From Shewanella saliphila (GTDB taxonomy: Bacteria; Pseudomonadota; Gammaproteobacteria; Enterobacterales; Shewanellaceae), in the NCBI RefSeq assembly GCF_014648295.1, contig NZ_BMQV01000002.1, positions 62,001-126,000 of the forward strand: DNA of 64,000 bases, written 5' to 3'. Position 1 is the first letter of the stretch. Each line of letters opens with the position of its first letter. The notes beneath the pieces are model-generated. The model saw nothing but the letters and a program-made list of their open reading frames with translations, searched no databases and was not told the origin of the DNA. Below are positions 35,929 to 46,973 of the stretch, one piece after another. The position numbers were made by a program, and so were the translations under genes.

Positions 35929-37215
35929 TTGGACGCTATATCTACCAGCGCACTCCTTATTTTTCTTTTCGTATTGATTGTGATTTCTGCCTACTTCTCT
36001 GGCTCTGAAACGGCAATGATGAGCCTGAACCGCTACCGCTTACGGCATCTTGCTGGTAATGGACACAAAGGTGCGCAGCGCGCATTAAAGATGCTTGACC
36101 GCCCCGACAGACTTATTGGTTTAATTCTTATTGGTAATAACCTTGTCAACATTTTGGCCTCTGCAATTGCGACCATTGTAGGGATGCGTTTGTTTGGCGA
36201 TATGGGGGTTGCAATTGCAACCGGTGTGCTTACTCTTGTGGTATTAGTCTTTGCTGAAGTGACTCCAAAAACCTTTGCTGCATTGCATCCAGAACGTATC
36301 GCATTTCCATCTAGTATTTTATTAGGCTGGTTATTAGTACTGTTGTCGCCGTTAGTTAAGGTTATCAATTTAATTACCTCAGGCTTTTTACGTTTAATGG
36401 GTATTAAAACAGTAAAAACCAGTGACGCACTTAGCCAGGAAGAATTACGCACTGTAGTACATGAAGCGGGCGCACTTATTCCGCAACGTCACCAAGAGAT
36501 GCTGCTGTCGATTCTTGATTTAGAAAAAGTCACCGTTGAAGATATTATGATTTCGCGTGCTGACATCTACGCCATTAACGTTAGTGATGATTTTAAACTC
36601 ATTAATAAAATGGTTATCCAAAGCCCACACACCCGCGTGTTGGTGTACCGTGACAATATTGACGATGCGGTAGGCTTTATTCATTTGCGTGATGCTCTAC
36701 GGTTACAGTCTAAAGAACAATTCAGTAAATCATCTTTGCTGCGCGCCGTAAAAGAGCTGTATTTCATTCCCGAAGGCACACCGCTAAACGTGCAGTTATC
36801 TAACTTTCAGCATAATAAAGAACGTATTGGCTTAGTGGTTGATGAGTATGGTGACATTCAAGGTCTAGTGACCTTAGAAGACATTTTAGAAGAAATTGTC
36901 GGTGACTTTACCACTTCAATGATCACTACCCCAAGTGAAGACATTAACATACAACAAGACGGCAGCTTCTTGATTGACGCGACCATTAACATCCGTGATC
37001 TCAATAAAGAAATGAAATGGAACCTACCCATTGATGGTCCTAAAACATTAAATGGTTTAATCATTGAGTTCCTTGAAGACATTCCTGCTGCCAGCACCAG
37101 TTTACATATTGCCGGGTATCAAATTGAAGTCGTAGAAGTTGCTGATAATATGATTAAAGCCGTCAGGGTGTTACCTGGTAACCTCGACGTTATTGAAGAA
37201 GATGACGATGAATAA
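35929..37215 (+). CDS. corB: CorB/CorC-family membrane protein with CBS pair (UPF0053)
   Basis: Inner-membrane protein of the CNNM/CorB family, associated with magnesium/cobalt efflux or resistance. 428 residues. The DUF21 transmembrane domain covers roughly residues 1-190 (SAYFSGSETAMMSLNRYRLRH at 22-42, seen in parts). A CBS-domain pair (DIMISRADIYAI near 204; IGLVVDEYGDIQGLVT near 303-318) and a CorC_HlyC domain follow. The start is TTG 35929, with GGGG upstream; the ATG at 35916 is out of frame, and homologs begin at the same residue. Pairs with ypjD, as in E. coli. Confidence 0.93.
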   Translation: MDAISTSALLIFLFVLIVISAYFSGSETAMMSLNRYRLRHLAGNGHKGAQRALKMLDRPDRLIGLILIGNNLVNILASAIATIVGMRLFGDMGVAIATGVLTLVVLVFAEVTPKTFAALHPERIAFPSSILLGWLLVLLSPLVKVINLITSGFLRLMGIKTVKTSDALSQEELRTVVHEAGALIPQRHQEMLLSILDLEKVTVEDIMISRADIYAINVSDDFKLINKMVIQSPHTRVLVYRDNIDDAVGFIHLRDALRLQSKEQFSKSSLLRAVKELYFIPEGTPLNVQLSNFQHNKERIGLVVDEYGDIQGLVTLEDILEEIVGDFTTSMITTPSEDINIQQDGSFLIDATINIRDLNKEMKWNLPIDGPKTLNGLIIEFLEDIPAASTSLHIAGYQIEVVEVADNMIKAVRVLPGNLDVIEEDDDE

Positions 37216-37247
37216 CCATTTGCATCTGCAAGCTTAACCCAGTAAAA

Positions 37248-37278
37248 ACACAAAAGGCGCTTAATGCGCCTTTTGTGT
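37248..37278. terminator. Bidirectional terminator between corB and the Mpo1-like gene
   Basis: Perfect 13-bp arms ACACAAAAGGCGC / GCGCCTTTTGTGT, 5-nt loop, between convergent genes. Confidence 0.9.
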
Positions 37279-37291
37279 TATTAAGCTCAAA

Positions 37292-37813
37292 CTAGCCACG
37301 AAGTTTAGCTTCGAGTGCGCGACGCTTATCGCGTGCAATCGGTTTAATCTCAGCTTCTAAGTTTTTCTCCCAGCCAAAAATAAAGTACAACTCCGCCATA
37401 AGAAAAAATGGACCAATTAATAACTGATTTAAGTCATCCATAAAGGCAGGTTTGGCTTTTTCATATTTATGGCCAACAAACTGGATAACCCAACCAATCA
37501 CAAAAATACTAATCGCAATGACAAAAGGATGTTCGCTATGCACTACCAGTTCAGTGGTATACAAAACCGGTAAAATAAACAGTACTAGCCCTAATGCGAG
37601 ACGGACATGTAGCATCATATAATATGCCAGCACAACGACGGTGACGACCATTGCCAAACTGATTTGATAATCTTGCCACGCGACTCTTAGCGTGCCTAAC
37701 ATTAAAAACGCAGACCAAATAATCATAGGAACCCCAATAAAATGGGTGCGAATATTGTTAGGATTTAAGTGGACACTTTTATAAGTTGATAATTGCTCTA
37801 CAGCCGATTTCAT
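37292..37813 (-). CDS. Mpo1-like membrane protein (DUF962, YGL010w family)
   Basis: 173-residue multi-spanning protein. Yeast Mpo1 is an iron-dependent 2-hydroxy fatty acid dioxygenase; bacterial members have not generally been tested. Possible metal-binding His and Asn residues sit in HLNPNNIRTHFIGVP near 16-30, QFVGHKYEKAKPAF near 111-124, and the MMLHV segment near 66. LLIGPFFLMAELYFIFG near 132-148 is family-typical. It has its own terminators on both sides, so it is a single-gene unit. Confidence 0.85.
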   Translation of the reverse strand: MKSAVEQLSTYKSVHLNPNNIRTHFIGVPMIIWSAFLMLGTLRVAWQDYQISLAMVVTVVVLAYYMMLHVRLALGLVLFILPVLYTTELVVHSEHPFVIAISIFVIGWVIQFVGHKYEKAKPAFMDDLNQLLIGPFFLMAELYFIFGWEKNLEAEIKPIARDKRRALEAKLRG

Positions 37814-37883
37814 TTTGAGTCTCGTTATATTAATTGTTGTTATCTTGTTAATTTAACCTAGTTTACCTGCTTTTAAAAGGCAC

Positions 37884-37908
37884 AAAAAAGGCGCTAATGC
37901 GCCTTTAA
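37884..37908 (-). terminator. Terminator of the rpoE-to-acpS cluster (after acpS)
   Basis: AAAGGCGC-TAAT-GCGCCTTT with A/T runs, downstream of acpS on the minus strand. Confidence 0.88.
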
Positions 37909-37939
37909 TCAAATAATCAAGATGGTGTGGTATCGCGGT

Positions 37940-38320
37940 TTAGCTTTCTAGCACGACTGTAGCGACCGCATAATGTTGCTCATCAGCAATACTAATAAAC
38001 CCTTTATTACCGCCAAGTTGCACTAATCGCGCCTGTGCACCATCAGTAAAACGAATAACCGGAGCACCATTGGCGTCATTATCAATATGGATATGCTGGA
38101 AAGAGACTCCCCGGCCAATGCCGGTACCTAATGCTTTAGCTGCAGCTTCTTTGGCAGCAAAGCGCTTTGCTAAAAAACGCTCAGCTTGTTTAGACTGCAG
38201 GTATATTGTAAGTTCAGCCTCAGTCAGTACCCGCTTAGCCAATCTGTCGCCCACACGCTCACGTTGAACATGTATTCGCGCTATCTCAACGATATCGGTA
38301 CCAATCCCCACAATTGCCAT
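37940..38320 (-). CDS. acpS: Holo-[acyl-carrier-protein] synthase
   Basis: Transfers 4'-phosphopantetheine from CoA to apo-ACP. 126 residues. Mg-binding Asp is in GIGTDIVEIARI (residues 6-17). The second signature RFAAKEAAAKALGTGIGRG (53-71) carries the catalytic Glu. Its ATG overlaps the pdxJ stop by one base (TAATG), so it is translationally coupled to pdxJ. Last gene of the lepA-to-acpS series. Confidence 0.97.
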   Translation of the reverse strand: MAIVGIGTDIVEIARIHVQRERVGDRLAKRVLTEAELTIYLQSKQAERFLAKRFAAKEAAAKALGTGIGRGVSFQHIHIDNDANGAPVIRFTDGAQARLVQLGGNKGFISIADEQHYAVATVVLES

Positions 38321-39057
38321 TACTCGCCTCTGCGCCCTTCTAGCATCAGTTTTTTCATATCGCGCACGGCGGTTTCCAAGCCGTCAATTGCAGCTCGGGC
38401 TACCACTGCATGACCGATATTAAGCTCGTACAATTCAGGAATGGCCGCAATGGCTTTAACATTATGATAATGCAAACCATGGCCAGCATTTACAACTAAA
38501 CCTTTACTGTGCGCATATTTAGCCATTTCCGTAATGCGAGCTAACTCTTGGGCTTGTTCCGCATCGGTATGTGCATCTGCATAACAGCCTGTGTGAATTT
38601 CGATGTAAGGAGCACCAACAGCCACCGCGGCATCAATTTGGGCTTTATCAGCATCAATAAATAATGACACTTTAATCCCTTCTGCGGCTAAACGAGTCAC
38701 TGCAGAGGTGATTTTGTCTAATTGCCCCGCAACATCTAAACCACCTTCTGTGGTAAGTTCTTCGCGTTTTTCAGGGACTAAACAGGCATATGCGGGTTTA
38801 ATTTCGCAAGCGATAGCAATCATTTCTTCGGTAACAGCAAACTCAAAATTCATGCGGGTTTTAAGGGTTTTCGCCAATAAATAAACATCGCGGTCTTGAA
38901 TATGACGACGGTCTTCACGCAAATGAATCGTAATACCATCGGCACCGGCATGTTCAGCAACGGCTGCCGCATGGATTGGATCAGGGTAATTAGTGCCACG
39001 AGCCTGACGCAATGTAGCAATGTGATCGATGTTAATACCTAATAGAATTCCGCTCAC
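38320..39057 (-). CDS. pdxJ: Pyridoxine 5'-phosphate synthase
   Basis: Closes the pyridoxine ring from deoxyxylulose 5-phosphate and 3-amino-1-hydroxyacetone phosphate. 245 residues from the GTG at 39057, preceded by AAGGAG 6 nt upstream; E. coli PdxJ is about the same length. A longer frame to 39114 passes through that ribosome binding site. Motifs are [16 protein letters not shown] at the start, [16 protein letters not shown] near 40-55, [12 protein letters not shown] and HTGCYAD. Sits between recO and acpS in the conserved order. Confidence 0.96.
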   Translation of the reverse strand: MSGILLGINIDHIATLRQARGTNYPDPIHAAAVAEHAGADGITIHLREDRRHIQDRDVYLLAKTLKTRMNFEFAVTEEMIAIACEIKPAYACLVPEKREELTTEGGLDVAGQLDKITSAVTRLAAEGIKVSLFIDADKAQIDAAVAVGAPYIEIHTGCYADAHTDAEQAQELARITEMAKYAHSKGLVVNAGHGLHYHNVKAIAAIPELYELNIGHAVVARAAIDGLETAVRDMKKLMLEGRRGE

Positions 39058-39152
39058 ACCGAGCTCCTTAAAATTTATAAACGAAGAGATAAGCTTAGAG
39101 TTAACCTTGTACAAAATGAATTGTACTTGGTTAATGCCATTATACGAAAAGC

Positions 39153-39872
39153 TTATTGCGCATTTTTGGTAAATAACTGCCGACTTAACAGCGGCTTGTT
39201 ACCCAGTAAAGGGGTTAATAAATAACGCATTAAACCTTTTGCTTGATTAAGGTGCTCTGTTTGCAATTGCTGTGTGGCTAATGCCGTTAACATCGCACCG
39301 CTTAACTGTCCTTTGCCGTGTGTAAAACCTTCTTTATGTTGTACCACAGGTAAAAACCCACTTTCGGCGACAAAGCGATAGTGGCAATCAGCTGCTAATG
39401 CATTACCCAATGTGTCATAGCTTAGTGAGGGAAAAGCGCCTAATTCAAGCAGTAATGCCATTTCAAAATAACGTAAGTGACTGGAACAAAAACCTTTGGC
39501 AAGTGACATCAGCGCACGGTGATAATCTATAAATAGCCCTTCAGCTTGATGCTCTACTGACAACAATCTCACTAATAATTCATTTAAATAAAAGCCAGAA
39601 TACAAACTATTGCCCACCAACGGCATTGCAGGAGCTGCAGCTTCAATTTGAGTAATGTTTTTTAAACCGAGATTTTTGGCTTCAGATTGGGCACTGAACT
39701 GAATAATGAGAGGTTGAAAAGGCTGTAAAATACTTTTGATTGAGCGCTTACCTGTGCCAACACGCGTTATAGCATCAACACGACCAACACCTTCAATCAA
39801 TAAATTGACAATCACACTCGATTCGCGAAAAGGACGGTGATGTAACACATAGCCACGTTTCATGGTGGCCAT
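39153..39872 (-). CDS. recO: DNA repair protein RecO
   Basis: Loads RecA onto SSB-coated gaps with RecR and anneals DNA. 239 residues. An N-terminal OB fold ([20 protein letters not shown]) is followed by a helical domain with [12 protein letters not shown] near 91-102. No zinc-cysteine cluster is present, as in many gammaproteobacterial members. ATG 39872 gives an N-terminus the same length as E. coli RecO; an ATG three codons on is possible. Follows era after 36 nt. Confidence 0.94.
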   Translation of the reverse strand: MATMKRGYVLHHRPFRESSVIVNLLIEGVGRVDAITRVGTGKRSIKSILQPFQPLIIQFSAQSEAKNLGLKNITQIEAAAPAMPLVGNSLYSGFYLNELLVRLLSVEHQAEGLFIDYHRALMSLAKGFCSSHLRYFEMALLLELGAFPSLSYDTLGNALAADCHYRFVAESGFLPVVQHKEGFTHGKGQLSGAMLTALATQQLQTEHLNQAKGLMRYLLTPLLGNKPLLSRQLFTKNAQ

Positions 39873-39908
39873 GCCTACAACATAACACTAAATAGTAGGG
39901 TTGACGGT

Positions 39909-40913
39909 TTAGTCTTCGCCATAACCTAAGCTTCTTAGGGCGCGCTCATCATCAGCCCAGCCAGACTTCACTTTTACCCACACTTCAAGAAACACTTTAT
40001 TGTCGAATAGGGTTTCCATATCAAGACGTGACTGGGTGGCGATCGTACGAATACGCTCACCTTTATTACCAATCACCATACGTTTTTGACCATCACGTTC
40101 AACGAGGATGAGCGCATTAATTTGATAAACACCGTTGTCCATCATTTTAAATTGCTCAATCTCAACGGTAGCATCGTATGGCAGCTCGTCACCTAAAAAG
40201 CGCATGAGCTTTTCACGGACAATTTCAGAGGCCATAAAACGTTGTGAGCGGTCAGTAACATAGTCTTCAGGGAAGTAAAATGGCGCTTCAGGTAACGACT
40301 CGCGGGCCATATCTAAAATACGCTGAACGTTAGTGCCTTTGCTTGCTGATATTGGCAATATTTCGTCAAAGTCGAACTTTTTCGCTAATTCAGTTAAATA
40401 CGGGAACAAAGACTCTTTATCTTTGATGTTATCAACTTTGTTGATGGCTAAGATAATTTTACGATCGTCATTACGGTGTTGAAGCTTTTGCAACACCATA
40501 TCGTCGTCAGCAGTCCAAGTCATGCCATCGACCACAAAGATAACCATGGCAACATCGGCTAACGAACTCGCTGCAGCGCGGTTCATTAAGCGGTTAATGG
40601 CACGTTTTTCTTCAATGTGTAAACCGGGTGTATCAATAAACACTATTTGCTGAGCGCCATCGGTATGGATCCCCATAATACGGTGACGCGTCGTTTGCGG
40701 TTTTTTAGAGGTGATACTGACTTTTTGACCAAGCAACTTGTTCAATAGTGTCGATTTACCCACATTTGGCCGACCGACAATCGCCACCATGCCACAGTAA
40801 GTAACATCATATTGAGCGGCGGCAGTTGGCGCTGCTTGGTTCATCCTTGCCAGCAGTTCATCTAAGCTAGGTTCTTGTTCAGTACCCGCTGGCAAGTCTG
40901 TTTTTTTGGTCAT
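39909..40913 (-). CDS. era: GTPase Era
   Basis: Essential GTPase in 16S rRNA maturation and 30S assembly. 334 residues, about 30 longer than E. coli Era because of an N-terminal Glu/Pro/Ala-rich extension (residues 1-35). P-loop [12 protein letters not shown] near 47-58, DTPGLH near 94, NKVD near 160, and a KH domain with [15 protein letters not shown] near 285-299. ATG overlaps the rnc stop (ATGA), so rnc-era translation is coupled. Confidence 0.97.
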   Translation of the reverse strand: MTKKTDLPAGTEQEPSLDELLARMNQAAPTAAAQYDVTYCGMVAIVGRPNVGKSTLLNKLLGQKVSITSKKPQTTRHRIMGIHTDGAQQIVFIDTPGLHIEEKRAINRLMNRAAASSLADVAMVIFVVDGMTWTADDDMVLQKLQHRNDDRKIILAINKVDNIKDKESLFPYLTELAKKFDFDEILPISASKGTNVQRILDMARESLPEAPFYFPEDYVTDRSQRFMASEIVREKLMRFLGDELPYDATVEIEQFKMMDNGVYQINALILVERDGQKRMVIGNKGERIRTIATQSRLDMETLFDNKVFLEVWVKVKSGWADDERALRSLGYGED

Positions 40914-41590
40914 TTATTCAGTAACTCCAATACCTGAGCAGCAGCAAGCTGTTCAGCTTTTCTTCTAGAACTTGCCACACCGGTGACAACCTCGTTTAAT
41001 TCACTAATTTTGCATTCAACAGTAAAGGTTTGATCATGCGCTTCACCTTCAACAGCCACCACTTGATAATCTGGTAACGGTTTTTTAAACCCTTGAAGAT
41101 GTTCTTGTAATATCGTTTTAGGATCTTTTTGATTAATACCTGGTTTTATTTTAGCTAAACGTTCGGCATACCAAGTCAGTAATAACTTACGGCAGACCTC
41201 AAGATCTGCATCAAGGTATATGGCGCCTATAATAGCTTCTACGGCATCTGCTAAAATGGATTCACGTCTAAAACCACCACTTTTTAACTCACCGGGGCCT
41301 AAATATAAGTAATCACCTAGCTTAAACTCTTTTGCAATTATGGTAAGCGTGTCACCTTTCACCAAGGTGGCGCGCATACGACTTAAGTCGCCTTCAGTGG
41401 CTTTAGGAAACTGGTGATATAGCGCATCAGAAATGACTATCGATAAAATCGAATCACCTAAAAATTCTAAACGTTCATTATGCTTATTTGCTGCACTTCG
41501 ATGTGTTAACGCCTGTGTTAACAACTCAATGTTGTTAAACTCATACCCTAATGTGCGGCTTAAGCGCGGCAAATTTTTTATGGGTTCCAT
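40910..41590 (-). CDS. rnc: Ribonuclease III
   Basis: Cleaves double-stranded RNA in rRNA processing and regulation. 226 residues, the same as E. coli. Catalytic signature [18 protein letters not shown] near 38-55 and a second acidic site at [14 protein letters not shown] near 113-126. The C-terminal dsRNA-binding domain has [14 protein letters not shown] near 160 and [17 protein letters not shown] near 207. The ATG at 41590 shares its A with the lepB stop (TGATG). Confidence 0.97.
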   Translation of the reverse strand: MEPIKNLPRLSRTLGYEFNNIELLTQALTHRSAANKHNERLEFLGDSILSIVISDALYHQFPKATEGDLSRMRATLVKGDTLTIIAKEFKLGDYLYLGPGELKSGGFRRESILADAVEAIIGAIYLDADLEVCRKLLLTWYAERLAKIKPGINQKDPKTILQEHLQGFKKPLPDYQVVAVEGEAHDQTFTVECKISELNEVVTGVASSRRKAEQLAAAQVLELLNK

Positions 41591-42504
41591 CAATGTATTC
41601 CACCTGCTCTTTCAAAACGCACACCAGTAGGGACCCAAGTGGGTAGCCAATCATTAGGGCTGCGTTCAAATTCAAAACTAATCCAAATAGCAACCGCTTT
41701 ACCTACGAGGTTTTCTTCAGGTACAAATCCCCAAAAACGGCTGTCAGTACTATTATCTCGGTTATCGCCCATGGCAAAATACATACCTTGGGGTACCAAA
41801 AACTCACCGGCTGGCATGCCGGGTTGAGAATAAAAATGTTGTCTAAAATCAGGGCGTGATGGGTTAATTAAAATATCATGATTAACCTCACCTAATTGCT
41901 CATTTAAGCGGATCAATGGCACGTCATTTTGGCTAAACTCACCGCGATTAAGCTCTGTATGTGCAATCAATTTGGGCTCGGCGCAATCTTTGCCCGTATC
42001 ACACGCTTCTTGAATCATTAACTGTTTGTTGCGGTAAATAATCTTGTCACCTGGCAGACCGACAACCCGCTTAATATAGTCAATTTTTGGGTTTTCAGGG
42101 TATTTGAATACAAATACGTCACCACGCTCAGGCTCTCCAGTTTCAACTAATTTACTGCGCCATACCGGATCGCGTAAACCATAACTGAATTTCTCAACCA
42201 AAATAAAGTCGCCCACTAACAGTGTAGGCATCATTGAGCCCGATGGGATCTGAAATGGCTCATAAATAAACGAACGTAATATCATCACAAACGCGATAAC
42301 AGGGAAAATAGAATGGGCGGTTTCGACTAAAATGGGTTCGCGAACGATTTTGTCGATGGCGTCTTCACTTAGCTCACTTGCATTGGCTTGAGCTAACGCG
42401 AGCTTTTCACGGCGTTTAGGCGCAAAAAAGATCACATCAATTAACCAGATAAGACCACTACCTAAGGTTACGAGCACTAAAATAAGCGAAAAATAGGCTG
42501 CCAT
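41590..42504 (-). CDS. lepB: Signal peptidase I
   Basis: Inner-membrane serine protease that removes signal peptides from exported proteins. 304 residues. Two N-terminal membrane helices, near 5-25 and 65-80. The catalytic Ser is in [16 protein letters not shown] near residue 91, and the general-base Lys in [14 protein letters not shown] near 146. [20 protein letters not shown] near 246-265 is box E. It lies between lepA and rnc, as in E. coli. Confidence 0.97.
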   Translation of the reverse strand: MAAYFSLILVLVTLGSGLIWLIDVIFFAPKRREKLALAQANASELSEDAIDKIVREPILVETAHSIFPVIAFVMILRSFIYEPFQIPSGSMMPTLLVGDFILVEKFSYGLRDPVWRSKLVETGEPERGDVFVFKYPENPKIDYIKRVVGLPGDKIIYRNKQLMIQEACDTGKDCAEPKLIAHTELNRGEFSQNDVPLIRLNEQLGEVNHDILINPSRPDFRQHFYSQPGMPAGEFLVPQGMYFAMGDNRDNSTDSRFWGFVPEENLVGKAVAIWISFEFERSPNDWLPTWVPTGVRFERAGGIH

Positions 42505-42640
42505 TACTGATTTATCTCCTGCAGGATGTTGGTGTTTGCATTGCTCGGGCTAAGTACCCAATGTTACTCAATCCAGTATGGTGATTCACTTGCAAACATT
42601 CACCCTGTTGAGTGTTACAAAATATATAGTAAAAATAACG

Positions 42641-42665
42641 ATAACGCCGCAATACGCGGCGTTAT
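42641..42665 (-). terminator. Hairpin downstream of lepA
   Basis: ATAACGCCGC / GCGGCGTTAT, 5-nt loop, 28 nt past the lepA stop. On the minus strand the following DNA is only moderately T-rich, so it may be leaky, allowing readthrough to lepB. Confidence 0.7.
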
Positions 42666-42692
42666 TAGAAAAACTAAATCAATTAATTATTA

Positions 42693-44483
42693 TTAATCGT
42701 TTAGTTTAAGTACCGCTAAGAATGCCTCTTGTGGCACTTCAACGTTACCGACTTGTTTCATGCGCTTTTTACCTTCTTTCTGCTTATTAAGCAGTTTCTT
42801 CTTACGCGACACGTCACCACCATAACATTTAGCGGTTACGTCTTTACGTAATGCTTTAATGGTTGAGCGAGCAATAATCTGGCTACCTACAGCAGCCTGA
42901 ATCGCAATATCGAACATTTGGCGCGGGATTAACTCTTTCATTTTTTCAACGAGTGCCAAACCACGATGACGAATGTTAGAGCGGTGAATAATCATCGCTA
43001 ACGCATCAACACGATCGCCGTTGATCAAAATATCTAAACGCACCATGTCGGCAGCGTCAAAACGAATAAAGTTATACTCAAGTGATGCATAACCACGACT
43101 GGTTGATTTTAGACGGTCAAAAAAATCCATAACCACTTCAGCCATTGGCAAGTGATACGTCACTGCCACCTGATTACCGTGATACACCATATTGGTTTGC
43201 GAGCCACGTTTTTCAACACAAAGCGTGATCACATTACCTAAGTACTCTTTAGGCACCAAGATGTTGGCTTCAACGATTGGCTCACGCAGCTCTTCAATAT
43301 TGTTCAGTGCAGGTAAATCCGATGGATTATCAACATAAACGATATCGCCGTTAGTCATGACAACTTCATAAACTACGGTAGGAGCTGTAGTGATTAAATC
43401 AAGGTTATATTCACGCTCTAAACGCTCTTGAACAATCTCCATGTGGAGTAAGCCCAAGTAACCAATACGGAAACCAAAACCAAGTGCACTTGATGTTTCT
43501 GGTTCGAAAAACAGTGATGCATCATTTAAGCTTAACTTGTTTAGCGCATCGCGGAAGTTTTCATACTCGTCGGTAGAGATAGGGAAAACACCAGCATAAA
43601 CCTGTGGCGTAACCTTTTGAAAACCAGGTAACGGCTTTTCTGCACCATTTTTAGCGTGGGTTAAGGTGTCACCTACTGGTGCACCATGGATTTCTTTAAT
43701 ACCAGAAATCACATACCCTACTTCACCGGCGCGTAGCTCAGGCTCATCTTGCTGTTTAGGCGTAAAAATACCTACACGGTCAGCATTGTAGTTTTGTCCG
43801 GTCGACATCACTTTAAATTTGTCGCCTTTCTTTAATACGCCGTGCTTAATGCGTACTAACGACACTACACCTAGGTAAGCGTCAAACCATGAATCGATAA
43901 TCAAGGCTTGTAAAGGCGCGTTCTCATCACCTTCAGGAGGCGGAATCTTAGCAATAATTTCTTCTAAAACTAAATCAACACCAATACCGGTTTTAGCTGA
44001 ACAACGCACAGCATCCTTGGCATCAATACCAACAATGTCTTCAATTTCTGCGGCAACACGCTCAGGCTCGGCTTGCGGTAAGTCGATTTTGTTAAGGACT
44101 GGTACAACATCTAGATTCATGTCTAGTGCGGTGTAGCAGTTTGCTAATGTTTGCGCTTCAACACCTTGGCCTGCATCAACAACTAATAATGCACCTTCAC
44201 AGGCAGCAAGCGAACGTGATACTTCATAAGAGAAGTCAACGTGGCCTGGCGTGTCAATAAAGTTTAATTGGTAGGTATTACCATCTTTTGCATGGTAATC
44301 AAGTGTTACGCTTTGGGCTTTAATCGTAATGCCACGCTCACGTTCTAGATCCATTGAATCTAAAACCTGTGCAGCCATTTCACGGTCAGTTAAGCCGCCA
44401 CATACCTGGATCAGGCGATCGGATAAAGTTGATTTACCATGGTCGATATGGGCAATAATCGAGAAGTTTCTAATGTGTTTCAT
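42693..44483 (-). CDS. lepA: Elongation factor 4 (LepA)
   Basis: Ribosome-bound translational GTPase linked to back-translocation, initiation and biogenesis. 596 residues. G1 is in [15 protein letters not shown] near 9-23, G3 in [12 protein letters not shown] near 77-88, and G4 in [11 protein letters not shown] near 131. The LepA-specific C-terminal domain ends in [20 protein letters not shown]. First of the lepA-lepB pair, 208 bp downstream of rseC. Confidence 0.98.
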   Translation of the reverse strand: MKHIRNFSIIAHIDHGKSTLSDRLIQVCGGLTDREMAAQVLDSMDLERERGITIKAQSVTLDYHAKDGNTYQLNFIDTPGHVDFSYEVSRSLAACEGALLVVDAGQGVEAQTLANCYTALDMNLDVVPVLNKIDLPQAEPERVAAEIEDIVGIDAKDAVRCSAKTGIGVDLVLEEIIAKIPPPEGDENAPLQALIIDSWFDAYLGVVSLVRIKHGVLKKGDKFKVMSTGQNYNADRVGIFTPKQQDEPELRAGEVGYVISGIKEIHGAPVGDTLTHAKNGAEKPLPGFQKVTPQVYAGVFPISTDEYENFRDALNKLSLNDASLFFEPETSSALGFGFRIGYLGLLHMEIVQERLEREYNLDLITTAPTVVYEVVMTNGDIVYVDNPSDLPALNNIEELREPIVEANILVPKEYLGNVITLCVEKRGSQTNMVYHGNQVAVTYHLPMAEVVMDFFDRLKSTSRGYASLEYNFIRFDAADMVRLDILINGDRVDALAMIIHRSNIRHRGLALVEKMKELIPRQMFDIAIQAAVGSQIIARSTIKALRKDVTAKCYGGDVSRKKKLLNKQKEGKKRMKQVGNVEVPQEAFLAVLKLND

Positions 44484-44691
44484 TATGCTGCAATGACTAC
44501 TACTAAATTTGATTAAAATTAAGGTGGCAAATTGTACCTGATTAGGGTGGCAATACCAATCAGATTCAGCAATAGTCTCTATTTTGCTCCTAAGAAGGGT
44601 TAAAATACGATGTTTACGGGGGTAATTATAGTGCGAATGGGGATTAGATAAAGCTAGATTTTATGTTTAACTCGTCTAACTCAGGGCTTAT

Positions 44692-45195
44692 TTAGCCATG
44701 ATTAGCACTAATAACACCCACTTCTTGACCTAAATAGGCGATGATCACAGGCGACGCTTGAGCTTCGAGTTTTGCGGCTAGGCGCTTTCCGATGATCCAT
44801 GCGATTGAAGCACCGATGACCGCAAACACCATAGCTGATGTATTGGTATTTATATCTAAACCTAGCGCAAGGATGTGACCAAATGTCGCAAACACAAACA
44901 AGCCGAGTAAAGGCAATAAATACACTAATGCCGCTGCTTTGATGATAACGCTTTCAGGTAAGCCAACTTTAAGTAAATCGCCTTCTTGGCAAGGTTTATC
45001 AGCCGGTAATGAAAAGCGCTGAGTTTTTACTGAAAACGCTTTGGCGATGGTTGAGGTTCCGCAATTTTCGCTACTGGCACAATGATTACAGGCGCTTTTT
45101 AATTCAACTTCGACGGTGGCCCAGCCTTGTTGATAATCAACCACACGGGCAATTTCTTCCATCATTGATGATTGTGGCGCTGTTGATTGGCTCAT
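44692..45195 (-). CDS. rseC: SoxR-reducing / sigma-E regulator RseC
   Basis: Inner-membrane protein of the rpoE operon, related to RnfF/RseC. 167 residues. A soluble N-terminal domain holds a four-Cys cluster (ACNHCASSENCGTS near 34-47), plausible for metal or redox chemistry. Two membrane helices follow, near 87-110 and 118-138. In E. coli it affects sigma-E mildly and SoxR reduction. A hairpin at 45322-45354 partly separates it from rseB. Confidence 0.93.
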   Translation of the reverse strand: MSQSTAPQSSMMEEIARVVDYQQGWATVEVELKSACNHCASSENCGTSTIAKAFSVKTQRFSLPADKPCQEGDLLKVGLPESVIIKAAALVYLLPLLGLFVFATFGHILALGLDINTNTSAMVFAVIGASIAWIIGKRLAAKLEAQASPVIIAYLGQEVGVISANHG

Positions 45196-45321
45196 AAATA
45201 AAACCTATTGCTTGAGATAATTCAATATTAACACAAAGTGAAATAACACCGTAGCGCCTTTGAGCAACCTAGGTCTGTATCAGGCAGACAAAAAGAAAGG
45301 AAGTATAAAAGGAAATAATTA

Positions 45322-45354
45322 GTTAAAGCATCATGTTAGTCATCATGCTTTAAC
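45322..45354 (-). terminator. Hairpin between rseB and rseC
   Basis: GTTAAAGCAT / ATGCTTTAAC arms around a 13-nt loop, just past the rseB stop. The following T-run is weak; it may attenuate expression of rseC. Confidence 0.5.
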
Positions 45355-45366
45355 CATTTAGGTAGG

Positions 45367-46299
45367 CTATTTTAATACCAAACTGTTGGCTATTCGCTCT
45401 AGCGTTTCAGAGGGGACTTTGCCAATGGCAACTACCTCAAGCCCCCCTACTTTAACTACAACCATTGATAGGCCATTACGGGTTAGTAATTCATTAGGCA
45501 AAGGGTTTTCGCCCGAGCGAGCAACATAAACTGATATATTCGTTAAACCGTCAGTTAAGGCAATATATTCAACAGGTTCATGAATACCAATCAATCGATG
45601 ATGGTCACGTACAACCACGTCAAACCCTTGCGGTAACCAAGTAAACTGCCAATTTTTACCGTCAGTACGTTCAGCTTGATTGATCACGGCAGGCCAATCT
45701 TGCTTAGCGGCTTCGATTAAAATATTAGCCGGTTCAGACAGTTCAAATAACTCAACCACCATAGTTTGTTCAAGCAGTTGCTTTTCTTGATTTAAAGTGT
45801 CAAATCGTAACGGTAAATATGTTTCCATATCGACCCAAACTTGCGCATCGTAACGATTTTCATCTTTTGCCAGTAAGCGGATCATTTGTCCAGGGCGTCC
45901 AGCTATTCGGCTACGGCCACCTATAACAAACTGATAGCCTTGCTCCAGTTGACTAATATCGCCAGCTAAAGCCGCAGGCCACACCCCTTGTATACGCGGA
46001 GCACTGACACTGTACGCGGGTTGATCATGTTCGATAAAGGTAACGCGACTCCCCACACGAATGGCGTTTTTAGGCGGACCATTAAGGTATTCAAGCAACG
46101 CAACCTCTTGGTTGTCGACAATACCATGGATATACACCAACGGGCGTATATGATCAGCTTGGAGTTGAATAATAGAGACTTTGAATTGCTTATCTCGCAT
46201 AGCCTGGCTCATATTTTTAAGCCAAGCTTTTGCAGATAAATCTTCTTCAGCGTGTGTAGAAAAGGTTAAAACTAACAGTGCTAGCAGGATAAGGCGCAA
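45367..46299 (-). CDS. rseB: Sigma-E regulatory protein RseB
   Basis: Periplasmic protein that binds RseA, protects it from DegS and senses lipoprotein or LPS intermediates. 310 residues. Signal peptide MRLILLALLVLTFSTHAEE, then a LolA-like domain and a smaller C-terminal domain containing WLPQGFDVV near 222. The start is TTG 46299 with AGGAG 5 nt upstream. Third gene of rpoE-rseA-rseB-rseC, 39 nt after rseA. Confidence 0.95.
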   Translation of the reverse strand: MRLILLALLVLTFSTHAEEDLSAKAWLKNMSQAMRDKQFKVSIIQLQADHIRPLVYIHGIVDNQEVALLEYLNGPPKNAIRVGSRVTFIEHDQPAYSVSAPRIQGVWPAALAGDISQLEQGYQFVIGGRSRIAGRPGQMIRLLAKDENRYDAQVWVDMETYLPLRFDTLNQEKQLLEQTMVVELFELSEPANILIEAAKQDWPAVINQAERTDGKNWQFTWLPQGFDVVVRDHHRLIGIHEPVEYIALTDGLTNISVYVARSGENPLPNELLTRNGLSMVVVKVGGLEVVAIGKVPSETLERIANSLVLK

Positions 46300-46338
46300 G
46301 CTAACTCCTAAATTGATAAGCCAAGGTTTAGCTGCAGA

Positions 46339-46947
46339 TTATGGATTAACCGCAGCATCTTGATTACTATTTTCGTCGATAACAACACCAGGATTCAAGC
46401 GCTGTTGCAACATATGGTCCTGAATATAAGCATTAATTCGACGACGTTGTTCAATGACTTGATCGTTTGAATAATTCTGCTGATTCTGCACCGCACCTGT
46501 TTGATAACTTACAGGAGACACGGTACCCACTAGAGGGCGTGTGGTTAATACCGGTAATGGTGACTCAGCATCATTCGTTTGATTGTAAGACTGCACACCC
46601 ACAATCGCGACCATAGCAACAGTCGCGGCAATAGCATATTGGCCAAACTGTTTGAAAAATGGCACTACATTGCTGGTTTTAGCTGCCGGGGCAACATGTT
46701 CCGCTGGCTCAGTTTGCTGAGCTTTAGGGGCAATAATTGTTGGTTCAAGGTCAATTGCTGCCATGATGTTAGCAGAAAGATCTAAGTCAATGGCCTCAGG
46801 CAATTCGCCGCGCATCGTATCACCAATCATGTGATAACGTTGCCATTGTTCATGTGAATCAACGTCAGCAGAGAGTTGCGCTAATGTTTTATCATCGGCT
46901 TCACCATCAACTGCTGCAGATACCCACTCTTGACTTGATTTAAGCAT
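46339..46947 (-). CDS. rseA: Anti-sigma-E factor RseA
   Basis: Single-pass inner-membrane protein that holds sigma-E inactive until cleaved by DegS and RseP. 202 residues. The N-terminal cytoplasmic domain begins MLKSSQEWVSAAVDGEADD, and WQRYHMIGDTMRGELP near 35-50 is the sigma-binding region. The membrane helix is near 106-122 (YAIAATVAMVAIVGVQSY). The periplasmic part is Gln/Asn-rich. It begins 26 nt after rpoE. Confidence 0.95.
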   Translation of the reverse strand: MLKSSQEWVSAAVDGEADDKTLAQLSADVDSHEQWQRYHMIGDTMRGELPEAIDLDLSANIMAAIDLEPTIIAPKAQQTEPAEHVAPAAKTSNVVPFFKQFGQYAIAATVAMVAIVGVQSYNQTNDAESPLPVLTTRPLVGTVSPVSYQTGAVQNQQNYSNDQVIEQRRRINAYIQDHMLQQRLNPGVVIDENSNQDAAVNP

Positions 46948-46973
46948 TATTCACCTATTTAGCGTTAAGGCAG